From the NCBI GenBank assembly GCA_905192745.1, contig CAJJLZ010000002.1, forward strand, positions 120,180 through 184,179: a stretch of DNA of 64,000 nt, written 5' to 3'. The position numbers were made by a program, and so were the translations under genes. A model generated the notes under the pieces. That model did no database searches. It worked only from the letters and a program-made list of their open reading frames with translations, and was not told the DNA's origin. Below are positions 26,615 to 34,661 of the stretch, piece after piece (position 1 is the first letter of the stretch; each line of letters begins with the position of its first letter). Source of the DNA: an uncultured Oscillospiraceae bacterium (GTDB taxonomy: Bacteria; Bacillota; Clostridia; Oscillospirales; Acutalibacteraceae).

Positions 26615-27493
26615 ATGGCTGTGCGTATTGTAACCGACAGCTCCAGCGACCTTCCCTTTTCCCTGCAGGAGGAGTGGGGGATTACCATTCTGCCTCTCCG
26701 GGTGCTGTTTGGGGAGGAGGAATTTGTGGACGGAGAACTGACTGCGGGGCAGTTTTATGAAAGGCTTGCTCAGGCGAAGGAACTTCCCAAAACCGCACAG
26801 GTTACACCGGCGGAGTTTGAGGATGTGCTGCGTCCCTGCGTTGAGGCGGGGGACGAGGTGCTGCTGCTTCCCCTGTCACGAGAACTGAGCGGAACGTTCG
26901 CGTCCGCCCGGATTGCCCGGGAACAGTTCCCCGACGCGGAGATTTATGTGGTGGATACCCTGCAGGTCACCTTTGCTCTGGGGCTGATGGTGGAAACCGC
27001 TGTCCGTCTGCGGGACGAGGGCCTTTCCGCCCGGGAGATTGCCGAGCGGCTGGAAGAGCTGAGAGGACGGATACGGCTGTATGCTGTGATCGACGACCTG
27101 AAGTATCTCCGAATGGGCGGACGGCTTTCCGCCGCCGGGGCGGTGATGGGGTCCCTGCTGGGTATTAAGCCTATCGTTACGCTGCGGGAGGGAAAGGTTT
27201 GCAGTATCGATAAGGCGCGTGGAATGAAGGCCGGCTGCCAGATGCTTCTGGACCGGACCGCAGAGGACGGCGTGGATGAGGCTTATCCGGTGTATTTCGG
27301 CAATTCCAACGTCCGCGAAGCCATGGAAGAGCTGCGGCAGACGGCGAAAGCGGGTTTGTCCGTGACGGGAGCGGCGGCGTGCGACATCGGTCCGATCGTC
27401 GGCACCCATGCGGGGCCGGGCTGCGTCGGTCTCGCCTTTGTAGCCACAAGGCGGCGGACGACGGAAAACAAACCCAAAAATAAATCGCGCTGA
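26615..27493 (+). CDS. DegV-family fatty-acid-binding protein
   Basis: A 292-residue cytoplasmic protein. MAVRIVTDSSSDLP at the start, TAQVTPAEFEDVL (about 67-80) and LSRELSGTFASAR (about 94-106) are the conserved DegV/FakB features lining the acyl pocket; the C-terminus has IGTHAGPGCVGLAF-like residues typical of the family. FakB proteins present fatty acids to the kinase FakA for phospholipid synthesis. No fakA is nearby. ATG 26615 has AGGAGG upstream. Confidence 0.92.
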   Translation: MAVRIVTDSSSDLPFSLQEEWGITILPLRVLFGEEEFVDGELTAGQFYERLAQAKELPKTAQVTPAEFEDVLRPCVEAGDEVLLLPLSRELSGTFASARIAREQFPDAEIYVVDTLQVTFALGLMVETAVRLRDEGLSAREIAERLEELRGRIRLYAVIDDLKYLRMGGRLSAAGAVMGSLLGIKPIVTLREGKVCSIDKARGMKAGCQMLLDRTAEDGVDEAYPVYFGNSNVREAMEELRQTAKAGLSVTGAAACDIGPIVGTHAGPGCVGLAFVATRRRTTENKPKNKSR

Positions 27494-27507
27494 TCGGCAG
27501 GTTTTCC

Positions 27508-27536
27508 TTGACAAGCGCCGGAACATTGGATATAAT
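27508..27536 (+). promoter_or_regulatory. Promoter of tRNA-Lys
   Basis: TTGACA, 17 bases, TATAAT: full consensus. Confidence 0.9.
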
Positions 27537-27561
27537 ATTCTGGCGCAGTCAGAGAAAACCC

Positions 27562-27637
27562 GATCCATTAGCTCAGCTGGCAGAGCACCTGACTTTTAAT
27601 CAGGGTGTCCGGAGTTCGAATCTCCGATGGATCACCA
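27562..27637 (+). tRNA. tRNA-Lys (TTT)
   Basis: A 76-base cloverleaf with acceptor stem GATCCAT/ATGGATC, encoded ACCA end, D-arm AGCTCAGCTGGCAGAGC, anticodon loop CTTTTAA (TTT) and T-arm GGAGTTCGAATCTCC. Confidence 0.97.
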
Positions 27638-27640
27638 TAC

Positions 27641-27676
27641 AAAGAGCGTGCACCCAACAGGGTGTGCGCTCTTTTT
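27641..27676 (+). terminator. Terminator of tRNA-Lys
   Basis: AAAGAGCGTGCACCC with GGGTGTGCGCTCTTT (one G-T pair), then T run. Confidence 0.9.
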
Positions 27677-27784
27677 CATCTGCGAGACGCAGGCTCGCTT
27701 GCTCCGGCTTTTTTGCGTGTTTGGGTGATCGGCCGGGCTGGGAGAGTCAAATTCGGCAGGGGAAAGCGGGGGAAAGGGAAAACG

Positions 27785-29638
27785 ATGGATAATCAATGGC
27801 TGTCGTCGGCAAAAGCGGCTTTAAAACAATATTTCGGCTATTCCTCCTTCCGTCAGGGACAGGAGGAACTGATCGGCAGCCTGCTTTCCGGCCGGGACGC
27901 GGTTGGGGTCATGCCCACCGGCGCGGGAAAATCCCTCTGCTTTCAGATCCCCGCCCTGCTGATGGAGGGAGTAACGGTGGTGGTTTCTCCGCTGATTTCC
28001 CTGATGAAGGATCAGGTTGGGGCGCTGGTTCAGGCCGGGGTTCCGGCGGCGTATATAAACAGCTCCCTGACGGCGGCGCAGTATCGGGAGACGATGATGT
28101 GCGCCCGCACCGGCGGATACCGCATTCTGTATGTTGCTCCGGAGCGTCTGCCGACGCCGGATTTTCTCCGTTTTGCGCGGGAGGCCGCGATTCCGCTGGT
28201 GGCGGTGGACGAGGCGCACTGTATCTCCCAATGGGGACAGGACTTCCGGCCCAGCTATCTGAGGATACGGGAATTTATCGACGCTCTTCCGGTGCGGCCG
28301 GTGATCGGTGCGTTTACGGCGACCGCGACCGCGCAGGTGCGGGAAGATATCACCGCTATCCTGCGGATGAAGAATCCCGCTCTGGTAACCACCGGCTTCG
28401 ACCGACAGAACCTGTATTTTGAAGTGCGGCATCCCGCCGACAAAAAGGCCGCGCTGCTCCGTATTCTGCGGGAAGAGCCGGACCGGAGCGGCGTGGTGTA
28501 CTGTGCCACCCGGAAAACCGTGGAGGAAGTCTGCGCGGACCTGTGCGGAGCGGGGATTGAGGCGACCCGCTACCATGCCGGGCTGCCGGAAGAAGAACGC
28601 CGCCGGAATCAGGACGATTTCCTGTACGACCGGCGGCGGGTGATGGTAGCCACCAACGCCTTTGGCATGGGAATCGACAAATCCAATGTTTCCTTTGTCG
28701 TCCATTACAATATGCCGAAGAATATGGAAAGTTATTATCAGGAGGCGGGCCGTGCCGGCCGGGACGGAGAACCCGCCCGCTGCATCCTGCTCTACAGCGG
28801 GCAGGATGTGGTGACGAACCAGTTTCTGATCGACCGGAGCGGCGGGGAAGAGCTGGACGAGGACACTCGCCGCGAGGTGCGGGAAAAGGATCGGGAACGG
28901 CTGAGGCTGATGACCTTCTACTGCCATACCGGCGACTGTCTTCGGGAGTATATCCTGCGGTATTTCGGGGAGAAGCCGCCGAATTATTGCGGAAACTGCG
29001 GGAACTGTCTGCGGAATTTCGAGGAGATCGACGTGACGGTGGAGGCGCAGAAAATTCTGTCCTGCATCCGGCGGGCCGGGGAGAGGTATGGGGTGAAGAT
29101 GATCGTCGATATCCTGCGGGGCAGCAAAAACGAACGGCTGCTCCGCCTTGGGCTGGACGGGCTGTCTACCTATGGGATTATGGCCGACTGCCGGGAAAAG
29201 CGGCTGCGGGATATCCTGCAGTTCCTGTTGCTGCAGGGATATCTTCAATCGACCGACGACGAATATCCGGTGCTGAAGCTGACCCCGCGTTCCCGTGAGG
29301 TGCTGGTGGGCGGCGCCCGTCTGCGGATGAAGGCCGCGAAGGAAGAAGAGAGGGAATCTCACCGTTCCGCGGCTTCGGCGTCGGCGGAAGAAAATCCGGC
29401 GCTGTTTGCACAGCTCAGAGAGGTCCGCGCCCGGTTGGCCGATCGTCAGGGTGTGCCGGCTTTCGTGATTTTTACGGATGCGGCCCTCCGGGATATGTGC
29501 GCCCGTCTGCCCCGGACGGAAGAGGAATTCCTCGGGGTATCGGGAGTCGGACAGGCGAAACTCCAGCGGTACGGGCGGGAATTTCTGCCGGTGATCCGGG
29601 AGTATGCGCGGGAACGGCGGGAGTCATCCGGGCAATGA
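27785..29638 (+). CDS. recQ: ATP-dependent DNA helicase RecQ
   Basis: A 617-residue 3'-5' helicase. Motif I is MPTGAGKSLCFQ, motif II VDEAHCISQWG, motif VI QEAGRAGRDG. The RecQ-specific zinc site follows (CLREYILRYFGE, CGNCGNC), then a winged helix and a C-terminal HRDC domain (about 545-605, ending EEFLGVSGVGQAKLQRYG). Length is typical of bacterial RecQ. ATG 27785 has GGGAAAACG upstream; weak in-frame starts further upstream would run into the tRNA terminator. Confidence 0.96.
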   Translation: MDNQWLSSAKAALKQYFGYSSFRQGQEELIGSLLSGRDAVGVMPTGAGKSLCFQIPALLMEGVTVVVSPLISLMKDQVGALVQAGVPAAYINSSLTAAQYRETMMCARTGGYRILYVAPERLPTPDFLRFAREAAIPLVAVDEAHCISQWGQDFRPSYLRIREFIDALPVRPVIGAFTATATAQVREDITAILRMKNPALVTTGFDRQNLYFEVRHPADKKAALLRILREEPDRSGVVYCATRKTVEEVCADLCGAGIEATRYHAGLPEEERRRNQDDFLYDRRRVMVATNAFGMGIDKSNVSFVVHYNMPKNMESYYQEAGRAGRDGEPARCILLYSGQDVVTNQFLIDRSGGEELDEDTRREVREKDRERLRLMTFYCHTGDCLREYILRYFGEKPPNYCGNCGNCLRNFEEIDVTVEAQKILSCIRRAGERYGVKMIVDILRGSKNERLLRLGLDGLSTYGIMADCREKRLRDILQFLLLQGYLQSTDDEYPVLKLTPRSREVLVGGARLRMKAAKEEERESHRSAASASAEENPALFAQLREVRARLADRQGVPAFVIFTDAALRDMCARLPRTEEEFLGVSGVGQAKLQRYGREFLPVIREYARERRESSGQ

Positions 29639-29656
29639 TCCGACGGAGGAACGCTG

Positions 29657-29716
29657 AAATAAAACAGAAAGCCACGCCCAGCGGCTTTGCCGGGCGTGGC
29701 TTTCTGTTTTATTTTC
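29657..29716. terminator. Long hairpin terminator between recQ and the cotJC fragment
   Basis: An approximately 22-bp perfect stem running AAATAAAACAG...GCCACGCCC with its complement. It serves convergent transcripts and overlaps the stop codon of the cotJC fragment. Confidence 0.88.
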
Positions 29717-29912
29717 GGTCGAAGCTGGGGTTGAAGGCATAAAAGTTTTTGCTGTTCAGCCGATCCGTCGCCAGACCGAGGCCCTCGCCGAAGCGCTGAT
29801 AATGGACGATTTCCCGTTCCCGCAGGAACTTCAGCGGATCCCGGATATCGGGGTCGTCGATGAGACGGAGCAGGTTGTCATAGGTGACGCGGGCTTTTTG
29901 CTCTGCGGCGAT
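29709..29912 (-). pseudogene. cotJC: C-terminal fragment of spore-coat protein CotJC (manganese-catalase family)
   Basis: On the minus strand the last 67 codons of cotJC are intact and in frame: IAAEQKARVTYDN, then DPLKFLREREIVHYQRFGE, ending FNPSFDRK and a stop. CotJC is an inner spore-coat protein related to Mn-catalases, normally about 190-200 residues, so roughly two thirds are missing. Similarity stops abruptly at base 29912, and 61 bases later begins the C-terminus of a large serine recombinase on the same strand. No N-terminal cotJC sequence (nor cotJA or cotJB) is present elsewhere in the window. The simplest reading is that the gene was split by integration. Confidence 0.82.
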
Positions 29913-29973
29913 GCGGCAAGAACAACCTTTGCCGGCGTCGGTTCCCTTTCCGCTCCGCGCCGGAGAGGGGGGG
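29913..29973. other. Putative attachment-site junction of the serine-recombinase element
   Basis: These 61 bases lie between the point where CotJC similarity ends and the recombinase stop codon. Large serine integrases usually lie next to one att site, so the crossover is expected here, near 29913-29925. No second copy of this stretch was seen elsewhere in the window. Confidence 0.5.
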
Positions 29974-31530
29974 TCAGAAATTCCAGTGGATTTCGATGGG
30001 AACCTCTCGGGTACCCGGTATCCTCCTGCCCACGACGATATAGTCGATCAGGATTTCCACGATTTCGCGTGTCAAATGCTCCGGATGGATATACCGCTCG
30101 ATCAGTTCCCGGCGATTGTCGCCGCCGGCAATTCGTTCGTCAATTTCGGAAAGCTGCTTCCGATTATCCAGAACCGCCCGTTCCAGCCGCTCCTTTTCCG
30201 CAGAGAGGTCTCGGATAAGATCCGAAAAATCGGTTTCGGTAAGGATCCCTTTCACCTTGTCCATATACAGTTCCCGGATACCTCTGGTATCTTCCGCAAT
30301 TCGTTTTTCATAAGCGGACTGGTCGGCGAGAAGCCGGTTTTTCCGGCTTTGCAGATTGCGGCAAAACGCGGCGTTTCGTTCCAGTTCGTCTATATCCAGA
30401 TAGAGGGATATCAGACGGTGCAGTTCGGCGATCACCATCTGCTCCAGACGATCCACCGAGATAAACGAACCGGTACAGGCGTCCTTCGCTACACGGCGGC
30501 TGGCGCATTGCAGATAGTGCTTTCCCCGGTTTTTTGAGGAGCACAGGGTGCAGCCGCAGGCGGCGCAGCGCGTTTTTCTGGCAAACAGGCCAATGGCTCC
30601 CGTGCTGAACGGTCTGGCTCTCTGTGCGATAAGCGTCTGCACACTGTTCCAAAGCACCGGATCGATGATGGCTTCGTGGGTTCCTTTTACAACATACCAG
30701 TCGCTTTTTGGGCGCGGTTTGTTTTGCTTGGTTTTGTAGGAAACGCTGCCGTATCGGCCCTGAACCATATTGCCGATATACACTTCGTTGGACAGCATAT
30801 CCGCAATCGAAAAATATTTCCACAGGGTGCTGATTTTTTGCTTTGGCTGCTGGTAGCGAAGGCCGTGCAGCCGTTTATACTCCGTGGGATTGGGAACGCC
30901 CCGATCATTGAGCATCCGCGCGATTGCGGTTTTTCCGCAGCCCTTTGCGAACAGAGTGAACACTTCCCGGACAACGGAGGCGGCTTCCTCATCGATCAGA
31001 AGACGCCCCTTTTGCTCCGGATCCTTCCGGTATCCATAGGGAGCGAATGCGCCGATATGGAATCCGTTCTGCCGCCGGTTGGTAAGAACGCTCCGGATAT
31101 TATCCGACATATCCTCCAGATACCATTCGTTAACGAGGCCGTTGATCTGCCTCGATTTTTTATTTCCTTTGTTGGCGGTGTCCGCGTTATCCACAATACT
31201 GACGAAACGAATCCCCCAGACGGGGAACAGGCCATGGATATATTTTTCGACAAGTTCCAGTTCACGGGTGAAGCGGGACTGCGTTTTGCACAGGACGATA
31301 TCAAACCGGCGATTCTTCGCATCCTCCAGCAATCGATTAAACTCCGGGCGCTTTCGGTCGGCGCCGGTGTAATCGTCGTCGCTGTAAATGTTATAAACGT
31401 CCCATCCCTGTTCCATGGCGTATTGCAGCAGCATGGACTTCTGGTTTTGAATGCTGTTGCTGTCGTCGGTTTCCAGCGCTTTATTTCTGTCCTCTTCGGA
31501 CAGACGGCAGTAAATAGCGGCTTTCATCAT
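29974..31530 (-). CDS. Large serine recombinase
   Basis: A 518-residue site-specific recombinase. The resolvase domain begins MKAAIYCRLSEED with the catalytic Ser in the RLS context and continues with YSDDDYTGADRKRPEF and LCKTQSRFTREL. A recombinase domain follows (IGAFAPYGYRKDPE, then FTLFAKGCGKTAIARMLNDRG), then a zinc ribbon (CAACGCTLC ... C ... C near 330-365) and a coiled-coil C-terminus. These enzymes integrate and excise phages, skin-like elements and conjugative elements. It reads toward the truncated cotJC and follows a 58-residue gene by 33 bases. Confidence 0.94.
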   Translation of the reverse strand: MMKAAIYCRLSEEDRNKALETDDSNSIQNQKSMLLQYAMEQGWDVYNIYSDDDYTGADRKRPEFNRLLEDAKNRRFDIVLCKTQSRFTRELELVEKYIHGLFPVWGIRFVSIVDNADTANKGNKKSRQINGLVNEWYLEDMSDNIRSVLTNRRQNGFHIGAFAPYGYRKDPEQKGRLLIDEEAASVVREVFTLFAKGCGKTAIARMLNDRGVPNPTEYKRLHGLRYQQPKQKISTLWKYFSIADMLSNEVYIGNMVQGRYGSVSYKTKQNKPRPKSDWYVVKGTHEAIIDPVLWNSVQTLIAQRARPFSTGAIGLFARKTRCAACGCTLCSSKNRGKHYLQCASRRVAKDACTGSFISVDRLEQMVIAELHRLISLYLDIDELERNAAFCRNLQSRKNRLLADQSAYEKRIAEDTRGIRELYMDKVKGILTETDFSDLIRDLSAEKERLERAVLDNRKQLSEIDERIAGGDNRRELIERYIHPEHLTREIVEILIDYIVVGRRIPGTREVPIEIHWNF

Positions 31531-31563
31531 TCGGACTCACCCATTCCGCGCATAATCATGAAA

Positions 31564-31740
31564 TCACCGGCTGTCATCATCCGTCCGGCAGGGTGTACTT
31601 TCCCTGTCTTCGAGCTGATTCACCAACTCGATCCATTTTGCTGTGAATTGCTGTACGGTCGTTGTGTTCCCGCCGCTTTTGAAAACACTTTTGCATGTCT
31701 GACACACGGGATAAATCGGAACGCTTTTTTCTTTTGCCAT
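31564..31740 (-). CDS. Small protein preceding the recombinase (candidate directionality factor)
   Basis: A 58-residue hypothetical protein starting MAKEKSVPIYPVCQTCKSVF, with one CxxC pair and a short amphipathic part, QFTAKWIELVNQLED. The ATG at 31740 has GGGGGGAG upstream on the minus strand. I do not recognise a family. Small proteins encoded beside large serine integrases are often recombination directionality factors (SprB of SPbeta is of similar size), so that role is an inference from size and position. Confidence 0.5.
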   Translation of the reverse strand: MAKEKSVPIYPVCQTCKSVFKSGGNTTTVQQFTAKWIELVNQLEDRESTPCRTDDDSR

Positions 31741-31916
31741 GGCGGCTCCCCCCTTCAAGACAACGTATGCAGCGCGGCTTGTTCCATAGAATCAAAAAGG
31801 AACCGGAAGACCGTTCCCGGGGGTATATGGAGCGCTATCCGGCTTTGTATGGAGGGATGCCGCCGCTCAAATCGGAAAGGTAAGATTAAGTCTATAAGGA
31901 GGAAAAATAAAAACGA
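31741..31916. other. Non-coding region right of the recombinase cassette
   Basis: Becomes AT-rich toward the right. It should carry the promoter of the minus-strand cassette, but no clear box pair was found. A GGAGG-like site near 31898 has no start codon after it. It does not encode the missing 5' part of cotJC on either strand. Confidence 0.35.
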
Positions 31917-31945
31917 TTCAAAATGATGGCAATGTATTGTACAAT
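31917..31945 (+). promoter_or_regulatory. Promoter of the first surface-protein gene
   Basis: TTCAAA, 17 bases, TACAAT. The leader is about 85 bases and AT-rich. Confidence 0.6.
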
Positions 31946-31947
31946 AC
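31934..31947. promoter_or_regulatory. 14-base perfect palindrome over the -10 box
   Basis: GTATTGTACAATAC covers the TACAAT box, so a dimeric protein bound there would block transcription. Confidence 0.55.
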
Positions 31948-32035
31948 TCACAGAAAGCAAACGGCGCTTTTTCGGCTGTCGTTTGAGAGTATGGCAAATA
32001 CAAAGGCGCAAAAAATATGAAGGAGGATGTTGTTT

Positions 32036-33229
32036 ATGAAATCTGCAGGGAGATGTACGGCTTTGCTGGCGGCACTGGTTGCCGCGGCGGCCCTTCCGCT
32101 GTCGGCGTCTGCGGCCACGGCGAAGGTTCAACAGGTGGGCGATGTGTCGGCCCGGTTCATTACCGATTTTGAAAGTCTGAGCGGAGCTACGGTGGACAGC
32201 TCAACCGCGTTGAGCGGCAATCTGGCGGCGACGGGCGCGGATTACGGTGTAAAGAGCGGCTATGGCGCTGATGATGGGAATGCGTTTGTGCTGGGTCTGG
32301 GAGACGCCTCCAAAGTTTCGCAGGGGCTGTACAGCGAAGCGACCTATAACCCGCTGATGGATGAAAACGCCAAAATGGAGGGGCTTTCCTCCGGCGCGAC
32401 GGACTTCATTTATTATCTGAATGCCGGCGGCGAGCCGGAAGACAGTGAAGCGGCGATGCAAATCGTGATCGGCGAGTACGATTATGACGAAAACGGGGAG
32501 CCCGTTATGCAGGCCAATCCGTCCACCGGCGTGGAAGAGAACGCAATCACCTTCTGGATGCCCGCGGACGCGGTGGACACGGAATATTACACGATGGCGG
32601 ACGGCAGCAGCGAGTGGGTAAAGCACACCGGCACTTCCGGCGCCTATGTCCGGGTGGAAGCCGGCTTTAAAGGCTATGTGCGGATTCCGCTTGAGATGTT
32701 TGACCCCGTTTGGTCGTCCAGAGACGTAAACGGCAAGTGGGATTTAAAAACGATTACGCGGGTGTCCTTCTACTATGGCCTGTATCCCCGTCATGAAGAA
32801 GCCGGTTATGCGATTGCGGTTGATAATATCGGCTTTGCCGGTGATTTTGTGGATGTGATCGAGACGACGCCTATTTCCGGAGCTACGATCAGCGCGATTG
32901 CGGATCAGACGTATACGGGCTCGGCGATTAAACCGTCGTTCACCGTGACGGACGGCGACAAGACGCTGGTTGAGGGCACGGACTACACGGTGGCTTTCTC
33001 GAACAATATCGATGAGGGTACCGCCGCCGTGGTGATTACGGGTATCGGCCAGTACACCGGAACCAAGCAGACAACGTTCAAAATTGTGAAAACCGCAACC
33101 GGCACCGAGCCGAGCACCAGCAATCCTCCCACCGGAGAAACCGGTAAGGGCGCATCCTTGCTCCTGTTTGCTGTACTTGGCGCGGCGGTAACCGGCGGTT
33201 GTGTGGTCAGAAAACGGACTCATAAATAG
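32036..33229 (+). CDS. Cell-wall-anchored surface protein with carbohydrate-binding-like and Ig-like domains
   Basis: A 397-residue exported protein. A signal peptide (about residues 1-26, ending ASAATA) precedes a beta-sandwich region (to about 270) ending in IAVDNIGFAGDF, a pattern seen in carbohydrate-binding modules. A bacterial Ig-like domain follows (SAIADQTYTGSAIKP to TTFKI). The tail is NPPTGETGKG, a hydrophobic helix and basic residues, i.e. an NPxTG-type sortase signal. AGGAGG lies 9 bases before ATG 32036. It shares its fold and C-terminal wording with the protein at 55359. It likely holds a polysaccharide at the cell surface. Confidence 0.78.
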   Translation: MKSAGRCTALLAALVAAAALPLSASAATAKVQQVGDVSARFITDFESLSGATVDSSTALSGNLAATGADYGVKSGYGADDGNAFVLGLGDASKVSQGLYSEATYNPLMDENAKMEGLSSGATDFIYYLNAGGEPEDSEAAMQIVIGEYDYDENGEPVMQANPSTGVEENAITFWMPADAVDTEYYTMADGSSEWVKHTGTSGAYVRVEAGFKGYVRIPLEMFDPVWSSRDVNGKWDLKTITRVSFYYGLYPRHEEAGYAIAVDNIGFAGDFVDVIETTPISGATISAIADQTYTGSAIKPSFTVTDGDKTLVEGTDYTVAFSNNIDEGTAAVVITGIGQYTGTKQTTFKIVKTATGTEPSTSNPPTGETGKGASLLLFAVLGAAVTGGCVVRKRTHK

Positions 33230-33232
33230 ATC

Positions 33233-33292
33233 AAAATTGGACAATGAAAAAGCCGAGCTCATCAGAGTTCGGCTTTTTCATTGTCCAATTTT
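33233..33292 (+). terminator. Strong terminator after the surface-protein gene
   Basis: A 24-bp perfect stem beginning AAAATTGGACAATG with GCATC-like loop, followed by TTTT on both sides of the helix; can act in both directions. Confidence 0.92.
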
Positions 33293-33598
33293 GCTATAAT
33301 CCGTAGAAGATAAAAAGCAGAATGTGCAATTCCATAATTTTCAAGCGAAAAAAATTGAAAGTTATAGATAAAATAGAAAATGTCAGATTAAAACAAGTCG
33401 ATAGTCGAGGCAAAACGACGACCTCAGGATTCACTTGCTGTATTATTTTGATAGAAGAGCAGACATGGACAAGAAAAAAGTAGTCAGGATTTGCTTCTTC
33501 TTAAAAACGGGGTTGTGCAATCGGCGAAATACCGGTCGAAAAATTCCGCTTTAAACGATAACGGCGCGGAATCTCTGATGGAAAGAGGGAGGAAGTGT
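33293..33598. other. AT-rich intergenic region before the AraC regulator
   Basis: 306 bases with an inverted repeat TTTCAA/TTGAAA (33339-33360) and several A/T-rich boxes, but no pair with proper spacing that I would call a promoter. No coding sequence is evident. Confidence 0.35.
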
Positions 33599-34522
33599 AT
33601 GGATATTTCGTCTTCAGCCGGGAGGCAATTCGAATTCGAGAACGCCTATTGGGGAAAACCGAAAAAATGCCGGTTTATTAACCTATATCAGGTTGGTGAA
33701 ATCGGATGCGAGGGCGATTTTAAAATTGTCGAGCATTTGCAGATCTGTCATGAGATCACCTATATCATTTCCGGGGAAGGGTATGTATATACCGACTCCC
33801 GTGCCGTCAAGGCTTCGGCGGGGGATGTTTTCCTGACCCGGAAGGGACAGATGCATGCCATACAGGCGGATAAGCAGTCCGTCATGCGGTATTACTATCT
33901 GGCGTTCGACTTCAATTCCGAGGTGGATTCCAAGCCGTACAGCCTTATTAAGGATCTGTTTCTGCTTCGGGACGATCTGATGGAAAAGGACACGCTGGAA
34001 ATCGACAAGCCTTTTTCCCGTTTAATCAGCGAACTGTATTATATGTCCGATTTTTCCAACGAAATGATTAACTCGTATATCGAACAGATTCTCCTTCTGG
34101 TATGCCGGCTGTTTCTGCACAGGGATACGGCGAAGTATACGCCGATCAAATCCATCAAGCCGGTAGGATATACCGTGTACGCGGTGCTCCGTTATATCAA
34201 TGAAAACATCTACAACATTGAGAGCATCAACACCATGGCCAGGGATCTCGGATATTGCGACAGTTATCTGTCCCGTATTTTTAAAAAACGGATGGGAATG
34301 ACGCTGCAGTCCTATATCACCATGAAAAAGATGGAAAAAGCGGTGGAAATGATCGAACAGGATGATTTCACCATCACCGAAATCGCCATCCGCCTTCATT
34401 TCGAATCGCTGCAGTCCTTCAGCAAGTCCTTTAAAAGGACGCTGGGAATTTCCCCGCTGGAATATAAGAGGGAATATCAGAAAAAGAAGAGTGATACGCC
34501 GGGGAAAGCCGCGGCGGAATAA
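33599..34522 (+). CDS. AraC-family transcriptional regulator
   Basis: A 307-residue regulator. The N-terminal half is a cupin-type sensor domain (HEITYIISGEGYVYTD, then GDVFLTRKGQMHAI). The last ~100 residues carry the two AraC helix-turn-helix motifs (MARDLGYCDSYLSRIFKKRMG and ITEIAIRLHFESLQSFSKSFKR). ATG 33599 is chosen because AGGGAGG precedes it by 6 bases. It sits directly before the solute-binding and permease genes, so it probably activates this glycan-uptake region in response to a sugar. Confidence 0.9.
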   Translation: MDISSSAGRQFEFENAYWGKPKKCRFINLYQVGEIGCEGDFKIVEHLQICHEITYIISGEGYVYTDSRAVKASAGDVFLTRKGQMHAIQADKQSVMRYYYLAFDFNSEVDSKPYSLIKDLFLLRDDLMEKDTLEIDKPFSRLISELYYMSDFSNEMINSYIEQILLLVCRLFLHRDTAKYTPIKSIKPVGYTVYAVLRYINENIYNIESINTMARDLGYCDSYLSRIFKKRMGMTLQSYITMKKMEKAVEMIEQDDFTITEIAIRLHFESLQSFSKSFKRTLGISPLEYKREYQKKKSDTPGKAAAE

Positions 34523-34661
34523 ACCGGAGTGCATACCGGGGGTACGAGTACCTGATTAAATCCGTCCTCTTCGCAGTCCGCTTTCCGCACCATCCGTACA
34601 GGGCAAAAACGATCTGCTGTTTTAATGGGATCTTTGTATTATTTGGAAAAGAGGGAATCCT

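Noticed and set aside
31695..31883. A 62-codon plus-strand frame ending RYPALYGGMPPLKSER
   Set aside because: It runs antisense into the small recombinase-associated gene, has no ribosome site and no recognised family; I could not support it as the remnant of a gene cut by the element.
31741..32035. A possible 5' part of cotJC at the right edge of the recombinase cassette
   Set aside because: All minus-strand frames were read and none resembles the N-terminal CotJC sequence; nor do any other minus-strand frames up to the window end.
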